Shown here: in pieces, positions 42,977 through 51,821 of the stretch
How positions within the stretch are numbered: the stretch's first letter is position 1
Layout: every line of letters begins with the position of its first letter
The notes under the pieces: model-generated
The model's input: the letters and a program-made list of their open reading frames with translations, nothing else
What the model was told of the DNA's origin: nothing
The model's database searches: none
Assembly (NCBI GenBank): GCA_002355495.1
Contig: AP017424.1
Coordinates: forward strand, 6,575,501-6,639,500
Length of the DNA stretch: 64,000 bases
Direction: 5' to 3'
From: Streptomyces laurentii
GTDB lineage: Bacteria > Actinomycetota > Actinomycetes > Streptomycetales > Streptomycetaceae
Made by a program: the position numbers and the translations under genes

Positions 42977-43564
42977 ATGCCCGATGATCGAGAGAACCAG
43001 TCCGGCCGCTACCTGGCCGTCGGGCCCCGCGTCGCCCTGCGCCCGTTCACGGCGGGCGACGCCGAGGAGTTCACCGCACGGGCCCGGGAGAGCCGGGAGC
43101 TGCACACGCCCTGGCTGTTCCCGCCGCTCACGGCCGAGGCGTACGAGGTCTACGCCGGGCAGCTGATCGGCAACCCGGTCCGGGCCGGGTTCCTCGTCTG
43201 CGACCGGACCGACGGCGCGATCGCCGGATTCGTCAACATCAACAACATCGTCCGCGGCTCCTTCCTGTCCGGTGCCCTCGGCTACGGCGCGTTCGCGCAC
43301 GCCGTCGGGCGCGGACTGCTCTCCGAAGGCTTCGGGCTCGTCCTCTCGCATGCCTTCGGGCCGCTCGGACTGCACCGCCTCGAAGCGAACATCCAGCCCG
43401 GCAACGCCGCCTCGCGCGCCCTGGTCCGGCGGGCCGGCTTCCGGCTCGAAGGCTTCTCGCCCGCGATGCTCTTCATCGACGGGGCGTGGCGCGACCACGA
43501 GCGCTGGGCGGTCACGGCCGGCGACCCCGGTCCGGCCCGCGCCGGCGTCCGGGCCGACGCGTGA
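42977..43564 (+). CDS. GNAT acetyltransferase, RimJ/RimL-like
   Basis: 195 aa. The opening RVALRPFTAGDAEEFTARAR, IAGFVNINNIVRGSFLSGAL and LGLHRLEANIQPGNAASRAL then LVRRAGFRLEGFSPAMLFID are the standard ribosomal-protein-alanine acetyltransferase blocks; the acetyl-CoA loop is in YGAFAHAVGRGLLSE. The substrate may be a ribosomal protein or a small molecule. Leaderless promoter upstream. A hairpin follows. Confidence 0.93.
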   Translation: MPDDRENQSGRYLAVGPRVALRPFTAGDAEEFTARARESRELHTPWLFPPLTAEAYEVYAGQLIGNPVRAGFLVCDRTDGAIAGFVNINNIVRGSFLSGALGYGAFAHAVGRGLLSEGFGLVLSHAFGPLGLHRLEANIQPGNAASRALVRRAGFRLEGFSPAMLFIDGAWRDHERWAVTAGDPGPARAGVRADA

Positions 43565-43566
43565 CG

Positions 43567-43601
43567 GCGGGGCGCCGGCCCGTCCGGTCCGGCGCCCCCG
43601 C
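43567..43601. terminator. Bidirectional hairpin terminator between two convergent genes
   Basis: GCGGGG-CGCCGG pairs with CCGGCGCCCCCGC with a single unpaired base. It lies between the stops of the GNAT gene and the DUF6204-like gene. Confidence 0.65.
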
Positions 43602-43613
43602 TTCAGCGGCGGT

Positions 43614-43949
43614 TCAGCGCCGCTTGTAGTTGATCTTCATCGTGTCCATGTCGGTGACCGTGGACCGCAGCCCCTTGAAGCCGTGCCCGAGCTTTCCCAG
43701 GGCCGTCTCCACCCGGTCCTCCGCGATCGCGCCCGCCATCTCGTCCCCCTCGGCCGCGTCGGAGACGACGACCATGCGGTACGAGAAGTGCTTCAGCGTG
43801 CGGTCGTAGGCGAGCGAGCCCTCCTCGGTGAACTCCATCGCCGACATGCCGTGCGCGTCGGCCTCGGCCAGCAACCGCTCGCGGCTCTCCTCCGACAGCC
43901 CGTCGAACGTCCCCCGGACGATCACCCGGTAGGTGTGCTGCTCGCTCAT
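43614..43949 (-). CDS. DUF6204-like small conserved protein
   Basis: 111 aa from ATG 43949. A compact alpha/beta protein: YRVIVRGTFDGLSEESRERL, then FTEEGSLAYDRTLKHFSYRM and the C-terminal KGLRSTVTDMDTMKINYKRR. This is the pattern I associate with DUF6204, a small Streptomyces family of unknown function. No neighbour suggests a job. GAGAAAGG upstream serves as ribosome-binding site. Confidence 0.7.
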   Translation of the reverse strand: MSEQHTYRVIVRGTFDGLSEESRERLLAEADAHGMSAMEFTEEGSLAYDRTLKHFSYRMVVVSDAAEGDEMAGAIAEDRVETALGKLGHGFKGLRSTVTDMDTMKINYKRR

Positions 43950-44085
43950 GTGCCCGTGCCTTTCTCGATGGAGAACCAAGCGTAGGACGGGCTCCGCCCA
44001 CCGCAACGGAATTTCTCGGTCAAGCACCCCCGGGCGGTTGTCCACCCCCTGGCCAGTGGTGGTTCCGCCGTGTTCCATGGTCGAC

Positions 44086-46047
44086 ATGACGACCGTACGA
44101 CGTGCCGTACTCACCGTGCCCGCGGCGCCGTTGGGCCCGGACAATCCGCTGCCCGCCCTTCGTCTTCTCGGTGGCACCCCCACTCCCGCGGTCGACGCAC
44201 GCGACCGGGCCGGGTTGCCCCGCGACATGGCGCGCCAGCTCGGGCACGCCCCCCTGCGCACCCTGCTGCCCACCCGCGTCCGTGACGGTTACGGACGCGA
44301 TCGCACCCCGACCGACCTCGACACGATCGTGATCGAGAACGACCGTCTACGGGTCACCGTCCTGCCCGGACTCGGCGGCCGCGTCCACTCCCTCCTCCAC
44401 AAGCCGACCGGCCGCGACCTCGTCTACCGTAACCCGGTGCTCCAGCCCGCCGCCTTCGCCCTCAACGGCGCCTGGTTCTCCGGCGGCATCGAGTGGAACA
44501 TCGGCGCCCACGGCCACGGCCCCCTCTCCTGCGCCCCGCTGCACGCGGCGGTCGTCCCCGCGCCCGACGGCGGCCCGATGCTCCGCCTGTGGGAATGGGA
44601 AAGGCTGCGTGACCTGCCCTTCCAGGTCGACCTCTGGCTGCCCGACGGCGCCGAACACCTGCGCGTCGCCGTCCGGATCCGCAACCCCCACGCGCGCGCC
44701 GTGCCCTGCTACTGGTGGTCCAACACCGCCGTCCCCGAGGACCGCCGGGTCCTCGCACCCGCCGACAGCGCCTGGCACTTCGGCTACGAGCGCACCCTGC
44801 GCCGGGTCCCGGTACCCCGCTCCGCGGACGGCGCCGACCACACGTACCCGCTCCGATCCGCCCACGCCGCCGACTACTTCTACGCGCTCGCCGACGGACG
44901 GCGCCGCTGGACCGCCGCGCTCGGCGAGGACGGCACCGGGCTCGTGCAGACCTCCACGGACACCCTGCTCGGCCGCAAACTGTTCCTCTGGGGCACGGCG
45001 CGCGGAAGCCGTCGCTGGCAGGAGTGGCTGACCGAGCCCGGCACCCCCGGATACGCCGAGATCCAGGCCGGTCTCGCCCGCACCCAGCTGGAACACCCGC
45101 CCCTCGAAGCGGGCGAGGAGGTTTCCTGGCTGGAGGTGTACGGGCCGCTCGGCGCCGACCCGGCGGCGGTGCACGGCGCCGACTGGGGGGCGGCGGGCGC
45201 GAGCGTCGAGGACGAACTGGAGCGGATCCTGCCGCGGGCCGAGGTCGACACCGCGTACGCGCGGTGGCGGGCCCACGCCGCGGACACCGAGCCCGGGCCG
45301 CTCCTCGCGACCGGATCGGGCTGGGGCGCGCTCGAAGTGCTGCGCGACGCCCATGTGTTGCCGGGGACGCCGTTCCCACCAGAGCTGCTGGGCGAGGAAC
45401 AGCGGCCGTGGGCCGAGCTGTTGCGTACGGGCGGGCTGCCGGACGCCCCGGAGTCCGAGGCCGCGCGCTGGACCACGCCGGTGAACGACGCCTGGCGCGA
45501 TCTGCTGGAGTCCGCCGCCCCGGCCGGACCGTCCACCGAGTACCACCTCGGCATCGCCCAGTGGGCGGCGGGCGATCTGGCCCAGGCGGTACGGAGTTGG
45601 GAACGCGGCCTGAAGAACGCGACCGAGCGCTGGCCCCTGCTCTTCTGCCTGGCCGTCGCCGACCGGGAGAGCGGACACCCGATGCGGGCCGCCGAGCGGT
45701 TCGCGGAGGCGTACGACGCGCAGCGGCGCACCGGCGATCCGCTCGTCGCCGCCGCGCTCGCCCGCGAGGCGGTGCCCGCCCTGCTCGCCGCCCATCGCGC
45801 CGACCGGGCCCGCCGGATCCTGGACCGCCTCCCCGAGGAGGTCCGCGCCCGCGGCGCCTTCCGGTATCTGGCGGCCCGGCTGCTCCTCGCGGAAGGCCGG
45901 AAGGACGAGGCCCGCGCCGTCTTCGACGCGGGCTTCGAGGTCGCCGACCTGCGGGAGGGCGCCGAGGAGCTGGGCGAGACCTGGGCTCGTATCACCGACG
46001 AACCCCTGCCGGACGCCTACGAGTTCAGGATGCGCCCGCCCGAGTGA
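44086..46047 (+). CDS. DUF5107 protein with C-terminal TPR-like repeats
   Basis: 653 aa from ATG 44086; ATG 44077 is equally possible as neither has a clear ribosome site. Residues about 75-330 form a galactose-mutarotase-like beta-sandwich: VTVLPGLGGRVHSLLHKPTG, then GAWFSGGIEWNIGAHGHGPL and PCYWWSNTAVPEDRRVLAPA. The C-terminal third is helical with TPR-like pairs (YHLGIAQWAAGDLAQAVRSW, AARLLLAEGRKDEARAVFDA). DUF5107 proteins are linked to carbohydrate metabolism, but no substrate is known. It stands alone. Confidence 0.85.
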   Translation: MTTVRRAVLTVPAAPLGPDNPLPALRLLGGTPTPAVDARDRAGLPRDMARQLGHAPLRTLLPTRVRDGYGRDRTPTDLDTIVIENDRLRVTVLPGLGGRVHSLLHKPTGRDLVYRNPVLQPAAFALNGAWFSGGIEWNIGAHGHGPLSCAPLHAAVVPAPDGGPMLRLWEWERLRDLPFQVDLWLPDGAEHLRVAVRIRNPHARAVPCYWWSNTAVPEDRRVLAPADSAWHFGYERTLRRVPVPRSADGADHTYPLRSAHAADYFYALADGRRRWTAALGEDGTGLVQTSTDTLLGRKLFLWGTARGSRRWQEWLTEPGTPGYAEIQAGLARTQLEHPPLEAGEEVSWLEVYGPLGADPAAVHGADWGAAGASVEDELERILPRAEVDTAYARWRAHAADTEPGPLLATGSGWGALEVLRDAHVLPGTPFPPELLGEEQRPWAELLRTGGLPDAPESEAARWTTPVNDAWRDLLESAAPAGPSTEYHLGIAQWAAGDLAQAVRSWERGLKNATERWPLLFCLAVADRESGHPMRAAERFAEAYDAQRRTGDPLVAAALAREAVPALLAAHRADRARRILDRLPEEVRARGAFRYLAARLLLAEGRKDEARAVFDAGFEVADLREGAEELGETWARITDEPLPDAYEFRMRPPE

Positions 46048-46068
46048 TCCGGCGGGTCCCTTGAACGG

Positions 46069-46917
46069 TCAGACCCGGCACAGGATTTCACCGTGCAGGA
46101 CGACGAACCAGCCGTCGTCCTGCACACCCCAGGAGCGCCACGCGTCCGCGATCGCCGTCAGCTCCTCCAGGGTCGCGTGACCGCCCTCGACCGCCCGGCG
46201 GGCGTATCCGGACGCGGTGGTGCGGTCCGCCCACATCCCGCTCCACCAGGCGCGCTCCTCCGGCGCGGCGAAGCACCAGGTCCCGGCCGAGGCCGTGACG
46301 TCGGTGAACCCGGCCGCGCGGGCCCAGGACACCAGGCGGCGACCGGCGTCGGGTTCGCCGCCGTTGGACCGGGCGACCCGCCGGTACAGCTCGAGCCAGC
46401 GATCCAGGCCCGGCGCGGACGGGAACCAGGTGAACGCGTCGTAGTCGCTGTCCCGCACGGCCACCACGCCGCCCGGCCGGCACACCCGCCGCAGCTCGCG
46501 CAGTGCCTGTACCGGGTCGCCGACGTGCTGGAGGACCTGGTGGGCGTGGACGACGTCGAAGGAGTCGTCGGCGAAGTCGAGGGCGTGGACGTCGGCCACC
46601 GCGAACTCGACGTTGTCCAGGCCTCGTTCGGCCGCGACGGCCCGAGCGGCGTCGACGACGTCCGGCGCCGAGTCCACCGCGACGACCCGGCCGCCCGGCG
46701 CGACCCGCGCGGCCAGATCGGCGGAGATCGTGCCCGGTCCGCAGCCCACGTCCAGGACCGTCAGGCCCGGCTTCAGCTCCGGCAGCAGATAGGCGGCGGA
46801 GTTCTCCGCCGTGCGCCAGCGGTGCGACCGCAGCACGGACTCGTGATGGCCGTGGGTGTAGACGGCCGTCTCGCGGGGCGTGGACGGTTCCGGGCGGGTG
46901 GCGCTGCGGTCGGTCAT
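46069..46917 (-). CDS. Class I SAM-dependent methyltransferase
   Basis: 282 aa from ATG 46917, GAGGAAG about 9 nt upstream. Motif I is VLDVGCGPGTISADLAARVA, followed by GGRVVAVDSAPDVVDAAR, the acidic motif FAVADVHALDFADDSFDVVH, and LRELRRVCRPGGVVAVRDSD. This is the UbiE/COQ5-like methyltransferase fold. The acceptor cannot be told from sequence. It is convergent with the DUF5107 gene, 21 bp away. Confidence 0.93.
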   Translation of the reverse strand: MTDRSATRPEPSTPRETAVYTHGHHESVLRSHRWRTAENSAAYLLPELKPGLTVLDVGCGPGTISADLAARVAPGGRVVAVDSAPDVVDAARAVAAERGLDNVEFAVADVHALDFADDSFDVVHAHQVLQHVGDPVQALRELRRVCRPGGVVAVRDSDYDAFTWFPSAPGLDRWLELYRRVARSNGGEPDAGRRLVSWARAAGFTDVTASAGTWCFAAPEERAWWSGMWADRTTASGYARRAVEGGHATLEELTAIADAWRSWGVQDDGWFVVLHGEILCRV

Positions 46918-47015
46918 GGCCGGGCTTCCTCACGGGGATCGGGTGCGGAGCGGTGCGTGTGGGGCGTGCGGTGCGGCCACGCTACGCCCCGTATTCGCAT
47001 GGCGAGACCCCCTTC

Positions 47016-47549
47016 TCAGGATATGGACAACCGGTAGCGCAGTTCGCGCAGTTCACGGCCCCCGGTCTCCTCGACGACGGCCTCTCCGTCCGGGCTCCAG
47101 CCGGCCGCCTGGTAGAACGCCCGCGCCCGGGCGTTGTCCTCGAACACCCACAGCCCGGCCTCCCGGAAGCCGGTCGCGCGCATCGCCGCCACCGCCGCCG
47201 CGAGCAGCGCCCGCCCGACCCCGCGGCCCCACGCCTCCGGAGCGGCGTACAGCGCCGACAGTTCCGCCGTCGCCGACGGTTCCGCGGCCTCCTCGCCGCG
47301 CCACGCACGGAAGGCGACGAACGCGTCCACGGCCCCCGCCTCAGCCGCTCCTTCGGCCACCAGCACCACCGGCCCGGCGGGATCCGTCAGCCGCTCGCGC
47401 CACGCGACCGCCCGCTCGGCCGGATCGAGCGCGTCGAGATACGGCGCGGGCAGCAGGTCGCGGTAGGCCGCCTGCCAGGAACGGACATGGACGGCCGCGA
47501 TCGCGGCGGCGTCGGACGGGAGGGCGTGTCGGATCGGCATGCCCGGCAT
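47016..47549 (-). CDS. GNAT N-acetyltransferase
   Basis: 177 aa from ATG 47549; ATG 47540 (third codon later) is an alternative. GNAT pattern: IRHALPSDAAAIAAVHVRSW, then ELSALYAAPEAWGRGVGRAL with the acetyl-CoA Q/RxxGxG/A loop, and LWVFEDNARARAFYQAAGW. The substrate is unknown. The next gene, divergently oriented, does not overlap. Confidence 0.92.
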   Translation of the reverse strand: MPGMPIRHALPSDAAAIAAVHVRSWQAAYRDLLPAPYLDALDPAERAVAWRERLTDPAGPVVLVAEGAAEAGAVDAFVAFRAWRGEEAAEPSATAELSALYAAPEAWGRGVGRALLAAAVAAMRATGFREAGLWVFEDNARARAFYQAAGWSPDGEAVVEETGGRELRELRYRLSIS

Positions 47550-47613
47550 TGTCGAGGGCGCCCGTCCGCTTCCGCCACGCCTTATCCCGCGGGCCAGGGC
47601 GGATGCGCGCCGG

Positions 47614-48144
47614 TCAGCGGGACGACGCCCAGCGCCGCTCCCCGTCCTGGAAGACGTCCGTCGGCGTCAGCCCGGCCGCCGCGGCCACCGCCGCCGAGGC
47701 GTGGTGCTCGGGATGGACGTGCGCGACGAGCGACGGTACGCCCTGCCCGCGCAGCCAGTCGGCGAGGGCCACCGCCGCCTCGCGGGCCAGCCCCCGGCCC
47801 TGCCAGGGCGTACCGACCACCCACGCGATCTCGGCGCCGTCGCGCACCACCGTGGCCTGCGCGGTGCCGACCGCACTGCCCCCGTCCGGGCCGTCGCCGC
47901 GCAACCGCAGCACCCAGTTGCACCAGGCGGCCGATCCGGCCTCGGCCGGCCCCGCGACCAACCGGGCGTAACGGGCCAGCAGTCCGGGCTCGGTGAGCGG
48001 GACCCCGCCGATGAAGGAGTGCAGCGCCGGATCGGCCAGGGCCACCGCCATCTCGGGCGCGTGGTCGAGCCGTAGCGGCTCCAGGTCCAGCCGGGCGGTG
48101 CGCAGCGGGACGGCGGCGAGACCGAGCGGGTCGGGTGCGTTCAT
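47614..48144 (-). CDS. GNAT acetyltransferase, RimJ/RimL-like
   Basis: 176 aa from ATG 48144. Blocks: LRTARLDLEPLRLDHAPEMA, the acceptor loop SFIGGVPLTEPGLLARYARL, then IAWVVGTPWQGRGLAREAAV with the acetyl-CoA loop and VHPEHHASAAVAAAAGLTPT. It is independent of the preceding GNAT gene but similar in orientation; two acetyltransferases in a row may reflect chance. Confidence 0.92.
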   Translation of the reverse strand: MNAPDPLGLAAVPLRTARLDLEPLRLDHAPEMAVALADPALHSFIGGVPLTEPGLLARYARLVAGPAEAGSAAWCNWVLRLRGDGPDGGSAVGTAQATVVRDGAEIAWVVGTPWQGRGLAREAAVALADWLRGQGVPSLVAHVHPEHHASAAVAAAAGLTPTDVFQDGERRWASSR

Positions 48145-48176
48145 CCGTACAGACTGCCCTGCGACGAACGGCCCCG

Positions 48177-48854
48177 TCAGCCCCGCTGGGGCCCGTCGGC
48201 GATGCGATAACCCACCCCGGGTGTGGTCGTGATGACCGGTGGACCGCCCAGCTTGCGGCGCAACCGGCCGACGGTGACGGTCACCGTGTGGGTGAAGGGA
48301 TCGGCGTTCTCGTCCCATACCTGTTCCAGGAGGCCCTCGGCGCTCAGGAAGCCGGGGCTCGCGCGCAGCAGCGCCTCCAGGACGGCGAACTCCTTGACGG
48401 ACAGATCCAGCGGACGGCCGTCGCGGAGGACGGTCCGGCGCACCGGGTCGAGTTCGAGGCCGGCGGCCCGCAGCACGCGGGCCCGGCCGGCCGGCCGGCG
48501 GCGGGCCAGGGACCGGATGCGCAGGATCAGTTCCGGGAAGTGGAACGGCTTGGCGAGGTAGTCGTCGGCGCCGAGGGTGAGGCCGCTGACCCGGTCGCCG
48601 GGGGCGCCCGCCGCGGTCAGCATCAGAACCATCGCGCGATCGTCCCGCTCGGTGATCATCTGGCAGAGCGTGTCGCCGTGGATACCGGGCAGATCGCGGT
48701 CGAGGACCACCACGTCGTACGGGTTCAGGCCAAGCTTGGCGGCGGCATCGAGGCCGTCGTGCGCGACATCGACGGCCATCCCCTGGTCCCGCAGTCCCTC
48801 GGCGACGACCTCGGCGAGCGAGCGCGCGTCCTCCACGACCAGAATCCTCACCAC
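48177..48854 (-). CDS. Two-component response regulator, OmpR/PhoB type
   Basis: 225 aa from GTG 48854 (GTG 48851 also possible). The receiver domain has MVRILVVEDARSLAEVVAEG, the phospho-acceptor Asp in VVVLDRDLPGIHGD, MLTAAG and the Lys of GADDYLAKPFHFPEL. The C-terminal winged helix has LSVKEFAVLEALLRASPGFL, HTVTVTVGRLRRKLG and TTPGVGYRI. The start overlaps the sensor kinase stop, so the two are cotranscribed, with the kinase first. Confidence 0.96.
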   Translation of the reverse strand: MVRILVVEDARSLAEVVAEGLRDQGMAVDVAHDGLDAAAKLGLNPYDVVVLDRDLPGIHGDTLCQMITERDDRAMVLMLTAAGAPGDRVSGLTLGADDYLAKPFHFPELILRIRSLARRRPAGRARVLRAAGLELDPVRRTVLRDGRPLDLSVKEFAVLEALLRASPGFLSAEGLLEQVWDENADPFTHTVTVTVGRLRRKLGGPPVITTTPGVGYRIADGPQRG

Positions 48855-50032
48855 GTGACGCCGCCGGACCCCGTCGCGGGGACCGGACCGGTCGCGGCGT
48901 CCCGCGGGAGCGCCGCCACGACGCGCAGGCCGCCCTCCGGCCGGGCCAGCAGGGCGAGGCGGCCGCCGTGCGCCGTGACGATCGCCGCCACGATCGACAG
49001 CCCCAGGCCGGAACCCCCCTCCGGTCCCGTCCGGTCGGCGCCGAGCCGTACGAACGGCTGCGTCAGCCGGTCCACCCCCTCCTGGTCGAGAACGGGCCCG
49101 CCGGTCTCGACGACGAGGCGCGTCTCGCCGGCGTCGTCCTCAGTGGAGACGCGGATCCAGCCGCCGTCCTGGTTGTGCGCGATCGCGTTGGCGACCATGT
49201 TCTCCACCATCCGGGACAGCAGCGCCGGACTGCCCCGCGTCCAGGCCTCCGGCCGCACCGCGCCGTCGACGGTCAGCGCCTTCGCCGCGATTCCGGCGGC
49301 CCCGTCGGCCAGCGCCTGCCGAACCAGCGCACCGAGCGACACGGGGGTCCGGTCGGCGAGCGGGCCGTGCTGCGCCCGGGCGAGGACGAGGAAGCCGTCG
49401 AGGAGGTGATCGACCCGGTCGAGTTCGGTGCGTACCCGGTCGGCGAGCGCGACGGTCTGCGCCGCGGGCTTCGGCTTCGCGACGGCGACGTCCAGTGATG
49501 CCCGGATCGTCGCCAGCGGCGTGCGCAGTTCATGCGAGGCGTTGCCGACGAAGCGGCGCTGCGAGGCGAACGAGGCCCCGAGGCGTTCCAGCAGACCGTC
49601 GATCGTGTCCGCGAGTTCCTTGACCTCGTCGACCGGGCCTGTCAGGGCGAGCCGTTGATCCAGGTTCTCCGCGGAGATCCGCCGGGTCGCCGCGGTGATC
49701 AGCCGCAGCGGGCGCAGGACCCGGCCGGCGAGGACCCGGCCGAGCAGGAGCGACACGCCCACCATGACGACCAGCGCGATCAGCGAGCCGACCAGCAGCC
49801 GACGGCTTTGCTGCGCGTGCGCGTCCACGAGCTGCCGCTCCAGATCCTGGATCCGCTGCTCGGCGGCCACGCCGGGCGGGCCGGCCGGGAACTGTTCCGG
49901 AGCGACGCTGGTCAACCGTCCACCGGACATCAGATAGGTCAGGGCGAGCAGCACGACTCCCGACCCGAGGAACCCGGCGGTGTACAGGATCGTGAACCGC
50001 CGTCCGACGGTTCCGCTCCACGGCATGCCCAT
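48848..50032 (-). CDS. Sensor histidine kinase
   Basis: 394 aa from ATG 50032, GGGGAGAAG upstream. TM1 (FTILYTAGFLGSGVVLLALT), a 40-residue outer loop, and TM2 (LLVGSLIALVVMVGVSLLLG) are followed by HAMP (LRPLRLITAATRRISAENLD). The HisKA H-box is FVGNASHELRTPLATIRASL. The ATPase domain has the N-box NMVANAIAHN, GGPVLDQEGVDRLTQPF and GSGLGLSIVAAI. The short loop suggests membrane stress or lipid sensing. Divergent from the permease-like gene. Confidence 0.95.
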   Translation of the reverse strand: MGMPWSGTVGRRFTILYTAGFLGSGVVLLALTYLMSGGRLTSVAPEQFPAGPPGVAAEQRIQDLERQLVDAHAQQSRRLLVGSLIALVVMVGVSLLLGRVLAGRVLRPLRLITAATRRISAENLDQRLALTGPVDEVKELADTIDGLLERLGASFASQRRFVGNASHELRTPLATIRASLDVAVAKPKPAAQTVALADRVRTELDRVDHLLDGFLVLARAQHGPLADRTPVSLGALVRQALADGAAGIAAKALTVDGAVRPEAWTRGSPALLSRMVENMVANAIAHNQDGGWIRVSTEDDAGETRLVVETGGPVLDQEGVDRLTQPFVRLGADRTGPEGGSGLGLSIVAAIVTAHGGRLALLARPEGGLRVVAALPRDAATGPVPATGSGGVTW

Positions 50033-50082
50033 GCTTCTCCCCTTCGCGCGGGTCCGGCTCGGAGCCAGGATGCCCCGCCGCA

Positions 50083-50123
50083 CCTCACAGCGGCATAACA
50101 AAGGCGGTTCGGCCCCTGTGAGG
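50083..50123. promoter_or_regulatory. Inverted repeat CCTCACAG-N25-CTGTGAGG between sensor kinase and permease genes
   Basis: Perfect 8-bp arms at 50083-50090 and 50116-50123 lie in the 114-bp divergent region. Two oppositely oriented half-sites suit a dimer or looped regulator, and the adjacent response regulator is the obvious candidate. This is inferred, not shown. Confidence 0.4.
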
Positions 50124-50146
50124 GCCGCGCCCGTAGAACCAAGACC

Positions 50147-51676
50147 ATGCTGACGACCAACGACATACTCCGGCGGGAGTGGACCGGATTCCGGCGACCG
50201 GGCAGGCTGCTCGCGATGGCGGCCGCGGCCCTCGTCGTCATCGCCCTCGGTCTGCTCCAGGCGTCCGGCGGCCACACGTCCTGCGACGGGCCGTGCCCGG
50301 CCGCGCCGACCGGGCCCGACGGCTCCCTCGTCCACGACCAGTTCGCCTTCCTGCATCGCGATCTGGGCGAGCACGGCAGCATCACGGTCCGGATGACGGC
50401 CATGACGGGCACGATCACCTACCCGCCACCGGATCACGACACGATCGTCCCGGGCCTGGTCCCCTGGGCGAAGGCCGGAATCCTCGTCAAGGACGGGGTC
50501 CGCCAGGGGTCTTCCTACGCGGCGCTGATGCTCACCGGCGGCCATGGTGTGCGGATGCAGTACGACTACCGCCATGACATCGCGGGCAGCGGCGGCGGGG
50601 TCTCGGCCACGTCGCCACGCTGGCTGCGGCTGAATCGGTCGGGTGACACCCTCACCGGTTATGAATCGTCCGACGGCGAGACGTGGACGAAGGTCGGCAC
50701 GGTGCGGCCGTCCGGGCTGCCGAAGACGGTGCGGGTCGGCCTGTTCGCCACCTCTCCCGGCGACCTGACGCTGCGGCGCTTCGGCCTCGGCGGCGCCACG
50801 GAACAGGTGCGCTTCACCCAGGCATCCGGCGTCTTCGACCACGTCCGCGTCAAGGGGGCGGTGGCCGCCGGGAGTTGGCGGAGCGACACCGTCGGCGAGA
50901 TGAACCGGACCGACTGGGAGAAGGAGTACAAGGCGTCCGGAGCGGTGGTGGACGGCGGCACGATCACCGTCACCGGCGTCGGCGACATCGGGCCTGCCGG
51001 TGCCGAGGACGGTGGCCGCCCGCTGGAGGGGACGCTCGGCGGCCTGTCCCTGGCGCTGCTCGTCGTACTCGTGGTCGCGGTGCGCTTCGTCACCGCCGAG
51101 CGCCGCGACGATCCGCTCACCCGCCGGGCGCTCGCCGCCAAGGCGGTCGTCGCCGGGGCCGCCACCTGGGTGACCGGTCTTGTCGCCCTGGGCGTCGTGC
51201 TCCCGGTCGGCACGGTGATCCTGCGGGGGAACGGGATCCCCGTCGTCGGGGCGACCGCGTCCACCTGCGCGCGAGTCGTCGTCGGTACGGCCGCCGTGCT
51301 CGCTCTCGCCGCGATGCTGGCCGTCGCGCTCGCCGCCCTGCTGCGGCGCGCCCGGATCGCGATTCCGGTCGCCGTCCTGGCGATCGCGGTCCCGTACGCG
51401 GTGACCTCGTTCCCGCTGCTTCCCGACGGCCTGGCGCAGTGGCTGCTGCGGGTCACCCCGGCCGCCGGCTTCGCCACCCAGCAGACGCTCGTCGCCTATC
51501 CGCAGGTCGTCGCCCACTACGCGCCCTCCGCCGGGTACTTCCCGCTTCCGTGGTGGGCCGGGGCCGCCGTGCTGGGCGCGTACGTGACGACGCTTCTGGG
51601 CCTCGCTCTGCGCCGCCTGCCGCAGGGCGGCCGACGATCCGGCCGCCAGGACGGGCGGGTGGTGACGCGGCGGTGA
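50147..51676 (+). CDS. ABC-2-like permease with an extracellular DUF1349/concanavalin-like domain
   Basis: 509 aa. TM1 (LLAMAAAALVVIALGLLQAS) is followed by an outer beta-rich domain (about 45-290): AKAGILVKDGVRQGSSYAAL, WLRLNRSGDTLTGYESSDGE, DLTLRRFGLGGATEQVRFTQ. This matches a DUF1349/LamG-like jelly roll. Then come about six more helices (LGGLSLALLVVLVVAVRFV through VLGAYVTTLLGLALRRL). No ATP-binding partner is encoded next to it. Facing the two-component genes it is probably their target, with a role in envelope or antimicrobial-peptide response (inference). Confidence 0.78.
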   Translation: MLTTNDILRREWTGFRRPGRLLAMAAAALVVIALGLLQASGGHTSCDGPCPAAPTGPDGSLVHDQFAFLHRDLGEHGSITVRMTAMTGTITYPPPDHDTIVPGLVPWAKAGILVKDGVRQGSSYAALMLTGGHGVRMQYDYRHDIAGSGGGVSATSPRWLRLNRSGDTLTGYESSDGETWTKVGTVRPSGLPKTVRVGLFATSPGDLTLRRFGLGGATEQVRFTQASGVFDHVRVKGAVAAGSWRSDTVGEMNRTDWEKEYKASGAVVDGGTITVTGVGDIGPAGAEDGGRPLEGTLGGLSLALLVVLVVAVRFVTAERRDDPLTRRALAAKAVVAGAATWVTGLVALGVVLPVGTVILRGNGIPVVGATASTCARVVVGTAAVLALAAMLAVALAALLRRARIAIPVAVLAIAVPYAVTSFPLLPDGLAQWLLRVTPAAGFATQQTLVAYPQVVAHYAPSAGYFPLPWWAGAAVLGAYVTTLLGLALRRLPQGGRRSGRQDGRVVTRR

Positions 51677-51821
51677 CGCGGCGGCGCGGGAGCACTCGCG
51701 TTCCCGGCGTGGCGAGTCGATTCGGACAGGCCTGCCGTCGCCCGTCCGCGGGCACGAGCGGCAGAACCTCCCGGACCTCCGTATAAAGGCAGGGGAGCGA
51801 CATCACAGAGAGGTCCGGGAC

